Shown here: positions 11,458 to 23,872 of the stretch, in pieces
Layout of the letters: every line of letters begins with the position of its first letter
Position numbering within the stretch: position 1 is the stretch's first letter
Assembly (NCBI GenBank): GCA_009760885.1
Contig: CM019707.1
Span: forward strand, 37,708,234 to 37,772,233
Source: Achatina immaculata
Lineage: Eukaryota; Mollusca; Gastropoda; Stylommatophora; Achatinidae
DNA: 64,000 nucleotides
Reading direction: 5' to 3'
Notes under the pieces: model-generated
The model's database searches: none
What the model was told of the DNA's origin: nothing
The model's input: the letters and a program-made list of their open reading frames with translations, nothing else
Program-made: the position numbers and the translations under genes

Positions 11458-11907
11458 AACATCTATCTAGCAGACAGCCTTGTGGTGTGAGGTGGTACAT
11501 CTATCTAGCAGGCAGCATTGTGGTGCGAAGTGGTACATCTATCTAGCAGGCAGCCTTGTGGCGTGAGGTGGTACATCTATCTAGCAGGCAGCCTTGTGGT
11601 GTGAGGTGGTACATCTATCTAGCAGACAGCCTTGTGGTGTGAGCTGATACATCTATCTAGCAGGCAGCCTTGTGGTGTGAGGTAGTACATCTATCTAGCA
11701 GGCAGCCTTGTGGTGTGAGGTGGTACATCTATCTAGCAGGCAGCCTTGTGGTGTGAGGTGGTACATCTATCTAGCAGACAGCCTTGTGGTGTGAGGTGGT
11801 ACATCTATCTAGCAGGCAGCCTTGTGGTGTGAGGTGGTACATCTATCTAGCTGGCAGCCTTGTGGTATGAGGTGGTACATCTATCTAGCAGGCACCCTTG
11901 TGGTGTA
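11458..11907. repeat. 38-bp minisatellite, array 2 (about 12 copies)
   Basis: Same unit as 8152-9604. The left junction is at GAACATC|TATCTAG, where the tail of macro-unit 1 and the satellite unit share ACATC; this microhomology may mark the recombination point. Confidence 0.95.
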
Positions 11908-12640
11908 TTTAAAAAAAAACAGACGGAGATATAGAAACAGATAGTCATGCTGATGTGATGAAACTACGTGCTAGTTTGATACAGGTACTTAGGAGAGCTA
12001 GTAAATAGATGTCGATACAGTGAGTAGAAAACTGAAAGATCTGAACTTATATTTCATTGACAATTCATGAAAGAGAAAGAGACCAACTACTGAACGAGGT
12101 CCAGGTGGACCAGACTAATCTGCCTATTAAGACTGAATTCGTTGGTGGCTCCTGAGAGAGAAGGAGATAAACTGTTCTATAAAGCTCGTGTAATCCATCT
12201 TCTTATGCCTAATAAGATTCAAGGTTGTTGTAGTTTATGACTTTTAAAAGGAACTGGTGGAAATTATACGTCCAAGTTAGAGGAGACAACTGTGTAAATA
12301 AACCTGCCTATTTTCATAACAGACAAACGGACTTTACCGTATTTGAAATTGTGTAAGAATTTATCTGTCTGTGCGATGGTATACTAGTTGTGTAAGACGT
12401 TTCCAATAGGGAGACTTTCTGTGTAACAATGTATAAAACAACAACTATAACATAACAGACCTTGTCCCGACATTTAGGAGGAGACGACTAGGTAAGTCCG
12501 TGGCAACAATGCTGAGTAATGCTGACGTCTTTGGCTAAAGATAAGTTATATGTAGATACTGTGACTAATTGTAGCAAAATACGACGTACACTAGAGACGT
12601 GGAAAAACAAACGGACAAAATGACACATATGTTATCACAG
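11908..12640. other. macrosatellite shared block 1 (copy 2)
   Basis: Near-identical to 9605-10334 apart from scattered substitutions and small indels (for example AAGAGACC against ATACC near 12080). Confidence 0.9.
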
Positions 12641-12960
12641 TTAAATAAAACAATCAGTTACTTAAAGAGCAAAATAAAACAATCAGTTACTTAAAGAGCA
12701 AAATAAAACAATCAGTTACTTAAAGAGCAAAATAAAACAATCAGTTACTTAAAGAGCAAAATAAAACAATCAGTTACTTAAAGAGCAAAATAAAACAATC
12801 AGTTACTTAAAGAGCAAAATAAAACAATCAGTTACTTAAAGAGCAAAATAAAACAATCAGTTACTTAAAGAGCAAAATAAAACAATCAGTTACTTAAAGA
12901 GCAAAATAAAACAATCAGTTACTTAAAGAGCAAAATATAACAATCAGTTACTTAAAGAGC
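12641..12960. repeat. 29-bp minisatellite, array 2 (about 11 copies)
   Basis: Same unit as 10335-10828 with fewer copies, as expected from unequal exchange or slippage. Confidence 0.96.
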
Positions 12961-12991
12961 ATCAGTAGCAGACCGGACCGTATGACACGAC

Positions 12992-13392
12992 ATGGACATT
13001 TTTGACGGTCAGTCTTACAAATTCAAGGGATGGATTAAGAGCGTGGAAAAATAAGCTTACTTAGCCAGACTCAGCGACAGTGACACAAAACTGATGTCGT
13101 TCAGATCAAGCAGAGTCTCAGATAAACATTCACAGAAAGCTCACCTCCCACCCGCCAGAGACATGGGAGGAATTAAATCAGGATTTAGCACGACATTATA
13201 GGGACATTATACTGACACACAACATGCATTTGCTTTACTGAAACAACAACAACAACATGAAAATGTATGGGCTTACGCCAACAGATGCTTAGATTTAGTA
13301 GCAGATGCTTTTCCAGACATACACACAGATGAAATAGCCATGAATCGACAGCTAATAGAGATTTTTGTACGAACTCAGCACCATTTACTCAC
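12992..13392 (+). pseudogene. retrotransposon gag-like relic (copy 2)
   Basis: Second copy of the relic at 10859. Its start is slightly better preserved (MDIFDGQSYKFKGWIKSVEK before the stop). It carries the same stops, so the damage came before the macro-duplication. Confidence 0.62.
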
Positions 13393-13582
13393 CGTCTCAC
13401 TCTAACACTCACACAGAAACGCTCATTCATACACACTCACTCACTCAAAAAACACATACTCATTCACTCAAAAACTAAAACTCTCACAGACTCATACTGT
13501 CACACTACCACACTCAGACACACACAGGACAACACAGAAAAAACTCGAACAGGACACGTTATATGAGCTTATAACAAATGAT

Positions 13583-13850
13583 ATGTGAACATCATGGGCT
13601 ACAAACACCATCACTCCACTCTGGACAAGTTATATGAGCTATTAACAAATTATATGTGAACATCATGGGCTACAAACACCATCACTCCACACTGGACAAG
13701 TTATATGAGCTATTAACAAATGATATGTGAACATCATGGGCTACAAACACCATCACTCCACACTGGACAAGTTATATGAGCTTATAACAAATGATATATG
13801 AACATCATGGGCTACAAACACCATCACTCCACTCTGGACAAGTTCTGATC
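13583..13850. repeat. 67-bp tandem repeat, 4 copies
   Basis: Units containing CATGGGCTACAAACACCATC, then CACTCCA and GGACAAGTTATATGAGC. The second half of the unit also forms the right end of macro-unit 1, so the array grew from the end of the macrosatellite. Sequence 13851-14145 has no recognised feature. Confidence 0.93.
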
Positions 13851-14155
13851 TGCTTTATGTGCTCTTTGATTAAGAATTAGTTATTTGAACAGGAGTTTTG
13901 AAAATATCTGATACAAAGTTAAATAAACAAAAAAGAAAACAAATCCGCCCCTGTCTAACAGCCTCACACTTTCAACTATCTTACTGAGTAGTAACTGATG
14001 GATCTTTACTAATGTGTGTGACTGTGACAGTAACTTTGTTACATTTTACTTCCTGTACTGAGTGCATGGATAACAGAGGAACATACAGGTTTTATGATTT
14101 CGGTTTCGGTATATCAATGTTTGTTATATGCAGAACACACTTTGTGCTAACTACT

Positions 14156-14399
14156 GTAGAAAAGGTAAAAGACCTGTTTTCACGCCATTAAGGCATATTA
14201 AGGAAAACGATGTTAGGCCCGTATTTTACATGACCTTCGGCACATGAAAGTGTGATATGGTCAGTATCATGCCTGGCCACATTTACCTTCCCAGATTTCT
14301 CTGGTACCTATTTTTAGAGGCTGGGTGAACCCCGGGGCCTTTTCGGTGTGTAACTGGAAAAAAATCCCACCGCTGGGACTGAACAAGGTACCACCTACA
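14156..14399 (-). mobile_element. SINE, antisense, head eroded
   Basis: The minus strand carries a GTTCAGTCCC box B remnant, GGTGGGATTTTTTTCC, and the core GGTACCAGAGAAATCTGG. It matches the SINE at 61687-61975. A 10-bp duplication GCTAACTACT flanks it (14146-14155 and 14400-14409). The box A end is missing or diverged. Confidence 0.78.
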
Positions 14400-14529
14400 G
14401 CTAACTACTATAGACTCTTGTCTTAAACAGCGTGAAAGTTGTATGATACAAGACAGAATGTCCGATAGGCCTGCATGACCAATTCTTCAACATTTGAAAA
14501 AAAAAAGTTCGTTTGTTCCAAAAGTAACA

Positions 14530-14970
14530 GTTATTCCTTATTACTCTCACAATCTCTCTTTTTCTCGCTCTCTCACGATCTCTATATCTCTCTCTCGCTC
14601 CCTCTCTATCTCTCGCTCTCTATCTTGCTCTCTCTCTCTCTCTCGCTCTTTCGCTCTCTTTCTCACTCTCTCTCCCGCTGGCAAGTTCTCTTTCTTTCGC
14701 TCTCTCTCTCTTTTCGCTCTCTCTCTCTCTTTTGCTCTCTCTCAATCTCTCTCTTTTCGCTCACTCTCGCTTTCTCTCTCACACACTCTCTCTCTATCGC
14801 TCTCTCTCTCTCTCTGTCTCTAGCAATCTCTCTCGCTCTTTCTCTTTCGCTCTCTCTCTCTCTCTTTCACTCTCTCTTTATCTCGCTCTCTCTCTCTTTT
14901 CTCTCTCACTCACTCTCTCTATCTCGCTTTATCTCACTCCCGCTCTCTCTCTCGCTTGCTCTCAATTTTT
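14530..14970. repeat. CT-rich microsatellite tract
   Basis: Degenerate (CT)n with interspersed GCTC and TTTC. The long Ser/Leu frames across it are artefacts of the repeat. Confidence 0.95.
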
Positions 14971-14974
14971 TTTC

Positions 14975-16140
14975 AATTGCACAATCTACACCAGTGACTA
15001 CGATTGTGTTAATCTAGAATCAACTCTTCAGGTCGAGTTATACAATTTAATTGGATGGAGAAAAAATAATGGCATGATTATAAACACCGATAAAACAAAA
15101 TCAATGCTCATAACAACAAGACAGAAACTACAAAACGCAACAAAAACAACACTTCGGCTCTGTACAGAAACATCACAGATAGAAAACGTTAGCGAGCACA
15201 AAACACTAGGTCTTATTATTGACCAACATCTGACCTGGAACTCTCATGTGCAATGTCTAACAAAACTCATCGCACAAAAAGTATACCAATTAGCTAAAAT
15301 TAAGCACTTCATAGATCAAGACACTAGGAAGACATACTACATAGCTCATATACAAACACATTTAGACTACTGCTCAACAGTTTGGGATGGTTGCTCAGTG
15401 TCAAATACAAAAAGGCTTTGCTCTCTCCAAAAGCGAGCAGTAAAGCTTATTAGTGACAAAGATCAAGCACAATCAACTAATCATCACAAACGTATCAAAA
15501 TACTACCTCTTAAGAACAGGTTCCTCTTCAACAAGGCCAAGTTAGTACATCAAATTCTTTCACGGCATGCCCCGCCTTATCTATGGAACCTGTTTAAATT
15601 TAACCCAAAGTGCAGCCAACGCTTGAACAACATATGTCTTCCAAAACCTAGACTTGATCTTTACAAGAAAAGCTTTAGTTATTCTGCTGCTCATCTTTGG
15701 AATACCCTCCCATCCTATATAAAAAATATAAATTATACTCCTTCCTACAACTACAAGCTTTCCCAATATCTATTTGATGTCGCTACATGCCTCCATGAAT
15801 TATAAAACTTAAAAGTTATCTTAAACTGCTCTTACAGACACCGAATACAATTAATTGTTTTCTGAATAGTCCCGAAAATTTTGTTTAGTAGATAGTCATT
15901 TATAATGTATATAGTTACTTCTGTACTGAGTGAATGTGTAAGAGCGAAACGTAAATGTTATATTTTATTTTATGTCTCTCAGCTTCAATGTTAGTTATGT
16001 TTGTTATATGAACAGCATATTTGTAGAATGTCTGGAATAGAGTGAAAGATGTATGATAAAGGGCAGAATGTCAGACGGGCCTGCGTGCCCAATTCTTAAC
16101 CCTTTTGAAATAAAGATCAATCAATCAATCAATCAATCAA
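14975..16140 (+). mobile_element. CR1-like LINE, 5'-truncated (copy A)
   Basis: A frame of about 270 residues reads the end of the RT (NNGMIINTDKTKSM, LGLIIDQHLTWNSHV) and the C-terminal domain ending near AAHLWNTLPSYI, then a 3' UTR of about 330 bp. The element ends AAATAAAGATCAATCAATCAATC and runs into CT repeat. It is truncated upstream of the RT catalytic box. This copy has no stop in its remaining coding part, so it is fairly young. Confidence 0.88.
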
Positions 16141-16198
16141 TCTCTCTCTCTCTCTGCTCTCTCTCTCTCTCTCTCTCTCACGCTCTCTATCTCTCGTT
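16139..16198. repeat. (TC)n tract at the end of CR copy A
   Basis: Near-pure TC dinucleotide following the ATCA tail. Sequence 16199-16349 then has no clear feature and may be the 5' UTR of the next LINE. Confidence 0.9.
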
Positions 16199-16349
16199 CT
16201 CTTTCTATATTTCATAAAATTGCAGTAAGGCATTCTTTCTCTGAGTTCGTAGTGGTCACCAGTTTTCACCACCATTTTTCGATAAGCCACGCGGTCTGCC
16301 CAGTGTCAGCCAGAATGTTTTGTTTGCTTAATCTGGACGTTATGTAACA

Positions 16350-18766
16350 ATGATAGAATGCAGGACAGAAGGTTTAATCTGTGAGGTGACGAACAAGCCC
16401 AGCCGGCGGGATGGTCTCCGGTCTACCACAACAAAGAACTATAGCCTAAACAAACACAAAGCCGGGGGAACAAAGCTAAAGAAACGCCGTAACCCACCAG
16501 GCTTAACAATAAAATACACCAACGAGGGATAATGTGTCGTTGTGACATGTCACAACACACTTCAGTACGAGTCCCTGAGGCAAGCACTTAGGAAGATCTA
16601 TCAAGCAGAAAGAGAGGAGAGGTATGACAAGCTAGGCGCTAATGTTTAGGACATCATAAAAACACCAGTCCTCACAGTTCATCTTTACCACACCAAGAAC
16701 AAAGTGATGGTACAAGGTGACGCCGAGGCCATTGAATCCTGGCTAACAAAACAGTTTATGGAGCTGCAAGAAGGAAACGTAAACACCGTCAAAGAAGTGA
16801 TGTTCAGTCAGCTCCATCAAGCAGATAACTCATATGAACTAAACACATCAATTACAAACATGGCAGAAAGTCTTGCAAGTCCTGCAAAGAAGTCTACTGG
16901 CATAGTCGACGATAGAAAGGAAATCATGACAGTAGAAGAGTCTGTGCCAGAAACCTCTGTTATTATCACCAGCAAAGAAGCCTCCAGCAAACATGAATCA
17001 CTATCTACACTTGTTGCAGAAGAACCAATAATCCCAGATACTGCTGGAGAACAAGGAGCAACAGCTTCTACTGAGAAAGCTCCACTGTCTTCAGACACCT
17101 TCACTCACAAAGTCAACCCAGCTAACAGTTCTAGGGAAACTGACATAATAACGGAACCAAACTCTGAAAAATCTTTGGAGAGCACTGTACCTAGACTTAG
17201 TGAGACTGTTAGTTCTCATCAAGCTGTTGGTACAGGTACAAAATTACTTACTTGTCTCTGTGGCCATGACTTCACAGAAGTTATTAAAGACTTCGTGAAA
17301 ATATTCATCAGTGACATGAAGTCGGAAGTTGTCATTCTTAGTACGGAGAATGACAATATTAAAAAAAGAAGTTGAACAGCTGAGAGAAGAAAATACCAAG
17401 CTGAAGCTGTCCATTGAATCAATCAACAGCGAAAAGCACAGTTGTAGCAGAAAACTACAGAAAAACAACCAGACAGAAACTGGTAGTCACAGTCAGTCAG
17501 TGGCTGCTAGTCGAAGTAATCTCAACATGAAGCCGAAGGCTCAGCCATCGTCGCCAGCCGGTGTAAACAAACTTCACCAGAAAAACGACCAACAAAAACA
17601 GAGTGAACTGACTCTTTACCAGTTGAGCAAGACCAGCATATCACAAAACACGAGTACCCCATCGAGGTCAAGATCACCAACAGATTTGACGCTCTACAAG
17701 AAAGCTCTGTACCAGATACTCAGCAGACAGACAGGACGCAACAATCATCTCAGTCAAACAAGACATCCCACCTCCAGTCACAATCTAACCAAAAACAACG
17801 TGAACGAAATATGCAGCAAATTCCCATTCACAAAATCACGGACATCACAACACATTTAATAATTGGGGATTCTCTGCTAAAGGGCGTCTATGGCGAGCGG
17901 ATATCCATAGCAGACGAGGAGACTGTCTCAGTACTTGCAGTACCGGAAGCTGGTATTGCGAAAATAACGCAAACACTGAGAAGTTTTAATACAGACCAGG
18001 CCGTGGGAAAATCTCCGTACATGTTGACATAAATGACAGCATGAATGGCCAGAACATCAGACGTTCCGACATGCAGGCTTTGACTTCCGCCATCAAGAAA
18101 AAGTATCCGACTGCAGCAATCTTCCTATCTTCCATCATTCCACCCTGCTCCGGTCCTGGACGCCGCCTGGTAGACATCAACAACAAGGCATTTCAGTCAT
18201 ACTGTCGTGTTAACAACATTGTCTTCATAGACCACACTGTGTTCTTCATCTCAGCCTCTGGTGCCCCGAAGAAACGGATGTACAGGGACCACATACATAC
18301 ATCAAAACTTGGTACCAGCATCCTTGCCAAAAATCTAAAGTTTCCAGAACGTACACTACAGAAAGACGTAGTACAGCTGGATGTCCACAAACAACACCCA
18401 TGTCCAACAAAAAAAACCCATAAAGCTAGCTCTACTGCGAGCACTAAAACCATAGGGACCTCCAAATCTGCACCACCTGACCCACAGCAAACCACCGATT
18501 ATGACACAATGTTTCCACCCCTACCCTCACGTCAGCCTCAGACGGTCAGACGAGCTGATACGAGCGTCAGCAACGTCAGGATTCTTCCTCCGTCGCACAG
18601 CTCATTGGAAGAGCTCAACACACAAGCACGTTCCATGCAACATCCTCAAAGAAATCTGGAGCTGCAGTATTTGTTGCAATTTAGCCCTGCAGCCTTGAGT
18701 CATGCCTGTATGTTATCTCTGCATAATTCACATGGCATGGTACCTTACAAACACCACATGTCTTAG
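16350..18766 (+). pseudogene. CR1-like LINE ORF1 (coiled coil plus SGNH/esterase-type domain), broken
   Basis: ORF1 of the near-complete CR-family element. From 16590 it reads YDKLGANV, stop, DIIKTPVLTVHLYHTKNK. A Ser/Thr/Glu-rich linker follows to about 17330, then a leucine-heptad coiled coil (IKKEVEQLREENTKLKLSIE) split by a frameshift in an A-run near 17358. The C-terminal part has IIGDSLLKG (a GDS nucleophile block, about 17860), SSIIPP (about 18130) and YRDHIHTSKLG, the D-x-x-H block. Together these mark the SGNH-hydrolase (esterase) domain known from ORF1 of CR1-type LINEs. There are frameshifts near 17358, 17820-17860 and 18030. Not functional as it stands. Confidence 0.75.
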
Positions 18767-19289
18767 ACTGATGGCAATATCATCGTGATCCATCACAAAC
18801 TGAAACCTTCAATCCGCAATGTCGAAAAAGAATTATTACTCATCAAGACATAGTGACTGATATATTCTTTCTTAAGTTTATTTAGAATTCTTTACGTTTT
18901 ATTATTGCATTTTATTTCTTGCCCCTTTTCATTTGTATCTAATTTTCTAATTTTTGTTAACTTTCTATAGGTCCTTGCAGTTTGTGAGTTGTATCTATTT
19001 GTGTGTGAGAACTATATACTTAATTACTCAACTTGTTAGTGAATTCGCATATTTCAGTGTTTAATTATTCAGTACTCAGGCGTGTTACTCTTTCAGTTTC
19101 CAATTATTTCAGCTGGTGAGTTGTGTACCAGTTGAAAGTTTTTAATATACAGAGTGTGTCTCTGTGTAGTATTTAAAAGTTTATTTACTTCAGTATTAAG
19201 TATCATAATAGGAATTACTTTCAAACCAGTAACAGGAGACAGGAAAATAAAATTACCCCACATACCGAAAAATGGTTACATAAAGAAGG
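18767..19289. other. spacer between ORF1 and ORF2 of the CR-family LINE
   Basis: AT-rich, no open frame, no repeat. Its length and position fit a decayed inter-ORF region or the 5' end of ORF2. Confidence 0.45.
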
Positions 19290-22075
19290 ACTTTGAATAG
19301 GCCATCTGAATGTATATCACCTATCAGGTAAAATTCCTGAAGTAACACACATATTAAATCAACATTTCCACATTTTTGGCTTCTCTGAAAGCCGTTTAAA
19401 TAGGAACATAACCGATGAAGATATTAGAATTAACGGTTTTAACCTGAGCCGGCGTCACCCAACCAGGAAACTAGAAACAGGTCTAGTAATGTATGTCTCC
19501 ACAACTATCCAGTTTAGTCGTAGAGAAGACCTCGAATCATCAGAGGTAGAGTGTAACTGGGCGGAAGTTAAAATGCCAAACCAGAGTCCATTAATTATTG
19601 GACTTTTGTACCGTAATCCAAACCCATCATCTCTGTGGTACGATCACTTCACGACTACGATGGATGAGGTTTCAACCTTTAAGTTCAAAGATATTATCAT
19701 TCTTGGAGATTTCAGCATAGATCTAACACAATCAAATCTAACTTGGAGCAATATTATATTATCCTAGAGTAACAGAAGTATCATCCACATTATTAGTTCA
19801 TATATATGTAGCCCACCCAGAAAACATCATTGAATGTAACATCCCTCATACTTCGTTAAGTGATCATTACCCAGTCTGCTGTACGTGGACAAGAAAGGGG
19901 TATAAACTTCCTGAACACAATCACACCAGTATGAAATTTAGAAGCTTCAGAAAATTTAACCTAGAAGTATTCCTTAATGATTTGCCAGAATCTTCACATA
20001 CACACGTGTACCAACTAACTGACCCTGATGAGACAATATAATACTGGCTAAAGATCTTCAGAGATATATTAGACAAACATGTCCCCTTGAAAGAGGTGAG
20101 AGTAAAACACCAGACGAAGTCACCTTGGATAACACCTGAAATATTACAATCCATGAGAGAACGTGACCGGGCGCACAAAATCAAGGACTTTAGGACCTAC
20201 CGTTCACTCAGAAACAAAGTCCAGTACTTAATAAGACAAGAAAAAAAATTACTTCAGGAATCTGGTACAGAATAAATCAGACAGTAAATCAATTTGGAAA
20301 GCCATAAATACACTATCAAATAAAAGAAAAGAATTTGATTCTCAAGCCATCAATCGTGCATACACTAGCGCACATATCAGTACACATTTCAGAGAAGAAA
20401 TCAACGTTCTTAAATCATCAATATCAGCTCCTGTATGCGACTTACATGAACTACAAACATTCCTGGACAGCAGTTAAACAGTTACACATTCCATTCTTAA
20501 CAGTCAGTGAAGTTTACAGTTATCTCTTAACCTTAAAAAACAACAATACAGCTGGGCTTGATGATATTAGTAATAAGATCTTACGTTATGCTGCACCTGT
20601 CATTTCACATACACTAACATATATTTACATTCAGTGCATTGCACATTGTTATTTCCCTGAGGCTTTTAAAACTGCTAAGGTGTATCCTCTCTTTAAATCT
20701 GGCTCATCCAACAATCTTACCAACTATAGACCAATATCCATACTATCGTCATTATGAAAACCACTCGAAAGACACATACACAAAATAACTCTACGACCCA
20801 TGCAAGAGAACAATTTACTCATAGACAGTCAATCAGGCTTTAGACCCAATCATTCCTGCCACACAGCTCTTATCAAAATGACAGAAAACTGGTTAGTAAA
20901 CATAAATGACGACAGACTATGTGGTGCCATCTTTGTCGACTTTAAAAAGGCATTTGATATGACTGACAACGATATTCTTTTAAGAAAAATATCTTATATC
21001 TTATATCCTTCCCGTGCCGTTAGACGTCACATAGGGCTCGCAAAGTAGTTCGCCAATTTTTCCTGTCTTCGGCGAGTCTTTCAACCTCAACAAAGGATTT
21101 TATGCCTGTTAACTTGGCCTCTCTTAATAATGTCCTATTCAGAGTTTCACTCGGTCTGCCCCTTTTTCTTCGGCCTGTTGTGTTCCACTTGATAGCTTGT
21201 TTTGGGATTCTCTGATCATTTCTTCTCATCAAGTGACCAACATAAGAAAAATAAAGACTTATAAATTGCACCCTGACCTAATAAAATTAATTGCATCGTT
21301 TCTTTCAGACCTACAACAGGTAGTATTCTTCAACAATTCTCTATCAAATTCTGCTAAAGTTGACACTGGTGTTCCGCAAGGTTCTATTCTAGGCCCGTTG
21401 CTCTGTGCTATCTATATCAATGATCTTCCACTTCATCTTAAACACTCTTCTTGTGACATTTTTTGCCGATGATTGCACAGTCTACACCAGTGACTACGAT
21501 AGTATTAATCTAGAATCAACTCTTCAGGTCGAGTTATACAATTTAATTAGATGGAGTAAAAATAATGGCATTATTATAAACACCGATAAAACAAAATCAA
21601 TGCTCATAACAACAAGACAGAAACTACAAAACGCAACAAAAACAACACTTCGACTCTGTACAGAAACATCACAGATAGAAAGACAAAGAGGCTTTGCTCA
21701 CTCCAAAAGGAGCAGTAAAGCTTATTAGTGACAAAGATCGAGCACAAACAACTAACCAGCACAAACGTATCAAAATACTACCTCTTAAGAACAGGTTCCT
21801 CTTCAACAAAGCCAAGTTGGTACATCAAATTCTTTCACGGCATGCCCCGCCTTATCTATGGAACCTGTTTAAATTTAGCCCAAAGTGCAGCCAACGCTTG
21901 AACAACATATGTCTTTCAAAACGTAGACTTGATCTTTACAAGAAAAGCTTTAGTTATTCTGCTGCTCATCTTTGGAATACCCTCCCATCCTGTATACAAA
22001 ATATAAATTATACTCCTTCCTACAACTACAAGCTTTCTCAATATCTATTTGATGTCGACTACATGCTTCCATGAA
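19290..22075 (+). pseudogene. CR1-like LINE ORF2 (endonuclease and RT), broken
   Basis: Endonuclease blocks: IGHLNVYHLSGK, FGFSESRLN, VMYVS, IIGLLYRNPN, IILGDFSID (about 19690) and SLSDHYPV (about 19860). RT blocks: LTNYRPISILSSL (about 20720), SGFRPNHSCHTAL, GAIFVDFKKAFD (motif A, about 20930), TGVPQGSILGPLL (motif B, about 21370) and FFADDCTVY (motif C, about 21460, reached by a frameshift). A nested antisense LINE sits at 20992-21242. Compared with copy A, about 220 bp are deleted after CTETSQIE (about 21680). The C-terminal part to 22075 is open. Several frameshifts and a stop after SSL show it is dead. Confidence 0.85.
20992..21242 (-). mobile_element. family D LINE fragment nested in CR-family RT
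   Basis: Antisense LINE C-terminus (GHLMRRNDQRIPKQAIKWNT, then RKRGRP and a basic end). It is flanked by an 11-bp duplication TAAGAAAAATA at 20981-20991 and 21243-21253. The same family occurs in sense at 60479-60868. The host RT frame resumes exactly after the duplication. Confidence 0.9.
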
Positions 22076-22976
22076 TTATAAAACTTAAAAGTTATCTTAG
22101 ATTGCTCTTACAGACACCGAATACAATTAATTGTTTTCTGAATCGTCCCGAAAATATTGTTTAGTAGATAGTCATTTATAATGTATGTAGTTACTTCTGT
22201 ACTGAGTGAATGTTTAAGAGCGAAACGTGAATGTTATATTTTATTTTATGTCTCTCAGCTTCAATGTTAATTATGTTTGTTACATGAACAGCATATTTGT
22301 AGAATGTCTGTGTAGTATAGGTTTTTTAATGGATTGATGATTTATTGGTGTAGTATATTTATCTTTACTTTACTGTCGTGAATTAATTGTTCAGTCTTTT
22401 ATTTCTTCTAGCCGCCGTCGTACTGAGTGATGGAAGGGTGACTACCCCATACATTCACACCTTACGTATAAATAACGGGAACACGAAACAACAATCCTTT
22501 TTTCTTAAAATCACGATCCTTGTATTTACAAAATTCTGATCCACAAGGCAATGCAAATCAAACGAATCCTATGCGCATGAAGTCCATATATTTATATATT
22601 TCCACACGCTTTATTGAATCATACAAAAAAAAAAGGTTCCTTGAATAATATGATTTCAATCCTGATTACAAATGCACACAACTAAACTATACACGTCAGC
22701 CTCCATCTATCGAATGACCCTCCTTGTCCACGTCTGCCGCTGGACTTCCACGTGCTCAACTCATCCCCCTTTTTTTCTCTTCTCGCCTTATATACCTGGT
22801 CAGCGCCGGACTCGAAGGCCTGAGGATTTCCATTCAAAACCGGGTCACTGCTTGCTTATTTTTCCACTCCTTACATCTGGAATAGAGTGAAAGATGTATG
22901 ATAAAGGGCAGAATGTCAGATGGGCCTGCGTGCCCAATTCTTAACCCTTTTGAAATAAAGATCAATCAATCAATCG
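22076..22976 (+). mobile_element. 3' UTR and tail of the CR-family LINE, split by a solo LTR
   Basis: Matches the 3' UTRs of CR copies A, C and E up to AGAATGTCTG at 22310, then resumes at TCTGGAATAGAG (22876) and ends in AAATAAAGATCAATCAATCA and CT repeat. The interruption is the 565-bp solo LTR. Confidence 0.9.
22311..22875 (-). mobile_element. solo LTR of an LTR retrotransposon (565 bp)
   Basis: Begins TGTA and ends TACA. It is flanked by a 4-bp direct duplication TCTG (22307-22310 and 22876-22879). Three empty sites in this window (16030, 24310 and 38285: AGAATGTCTGGAATAGAG) show the uninterrupted sequence. Read on the minus strand it has a TATATAA box (about 22795) followed about 180 bp later by AATAAA (about 22612), so the minus orientation is inferred. 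No internal coding region remains, as expected after LTR-LTR recombination. Confidence 0.85.
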
Positions 22977-22979
22977 ATC

Positions 22980-23872
22980 AATCTCTAACTCTCGCTTTAT
23001 CTTGCTCTCTCTCTTTCTCTCTCGCTCGCTTCTCTTTCACTCTCTCTCTCTCTCTTTCGTTATCTCTCTCAGTTTCACTCTCTCTCGCTCTCTCTGTCTC
23101 TCTTCTCTCTCTCGCTTTATCTCGCTTTCTCTCTCGATCTATCTCTATCTCTAACGCTCTCTCTCGTGATCTCTCTAGCTCTCTCTCCAGCTCTCTCTCT
23201 CTTTCGTCTCTCTCTTTCACTTTCTCTCACTCTCGCTCTCTTTCTCGCTCCCTCTGTCTTTCACTATCTCTCGCTCTCTCTCTCTCAATCTTGCCCCCTC
23301 TCTCGCATTCTCTCTCTCGCTCTCTCTCCCACTCTCTCTCTCGTTCTCTCATTCGCGCTCTCTCTTCTGTCTTTCTCACTCTCTCTATCTCTTTCGCTCT
23401 CTCCCTCGCCCTCTCTCTCAATCTCTCTCCTTCGTTCTCTCTCTCGCTCTCTCCCTCGCACTCTTTGTCGCTCTCTCTCTATTGGTCTCTCTCGCTCTCG
23501 CGCTCTTTCTCGATCTGTCTCTCTCGTTCTCTCTGTCTTGCTCTTTCTCTCGCTCTCTCTTTCGCTCCCTCTCTCTCTCTTTCACTCTCTCTCGCTCTCT
23601 TTCTCTCGCTCTCTTTCTCTCGCTTTCTCTCTCTACAACTCTATCTCTGGCTCTCTCTCTCTCTATCTTTATATCTTTGGCCCTCTTTTTCTAAATCTTT
23701 CTTTTTTACTCTCTCTGTTCTCTCTCTCTCGATCTCTTTTTCGCTCTCTCTCTCGCTCTATCTCTCTATCTCTAGCACTATCTTTCTTCTGCTCTCTCTC
23801 GCTCTTTCTTTCGCTTTCTCTCTTTCGCTTTCTCTCGCTCTCTTTTTCGCTCTCCCTCTCTCTCGCTCTCTC
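22980..23872. repeat. CT-rich microsatellite tract (about 890 bp)
   Basis: Degenerate (CT)n/(TCTCTCGC)n. Hundreds of Ser/Leu/Arg codons on one strand and Arg/Glu on the other are repeat artefacts. Confidence 0.95.
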
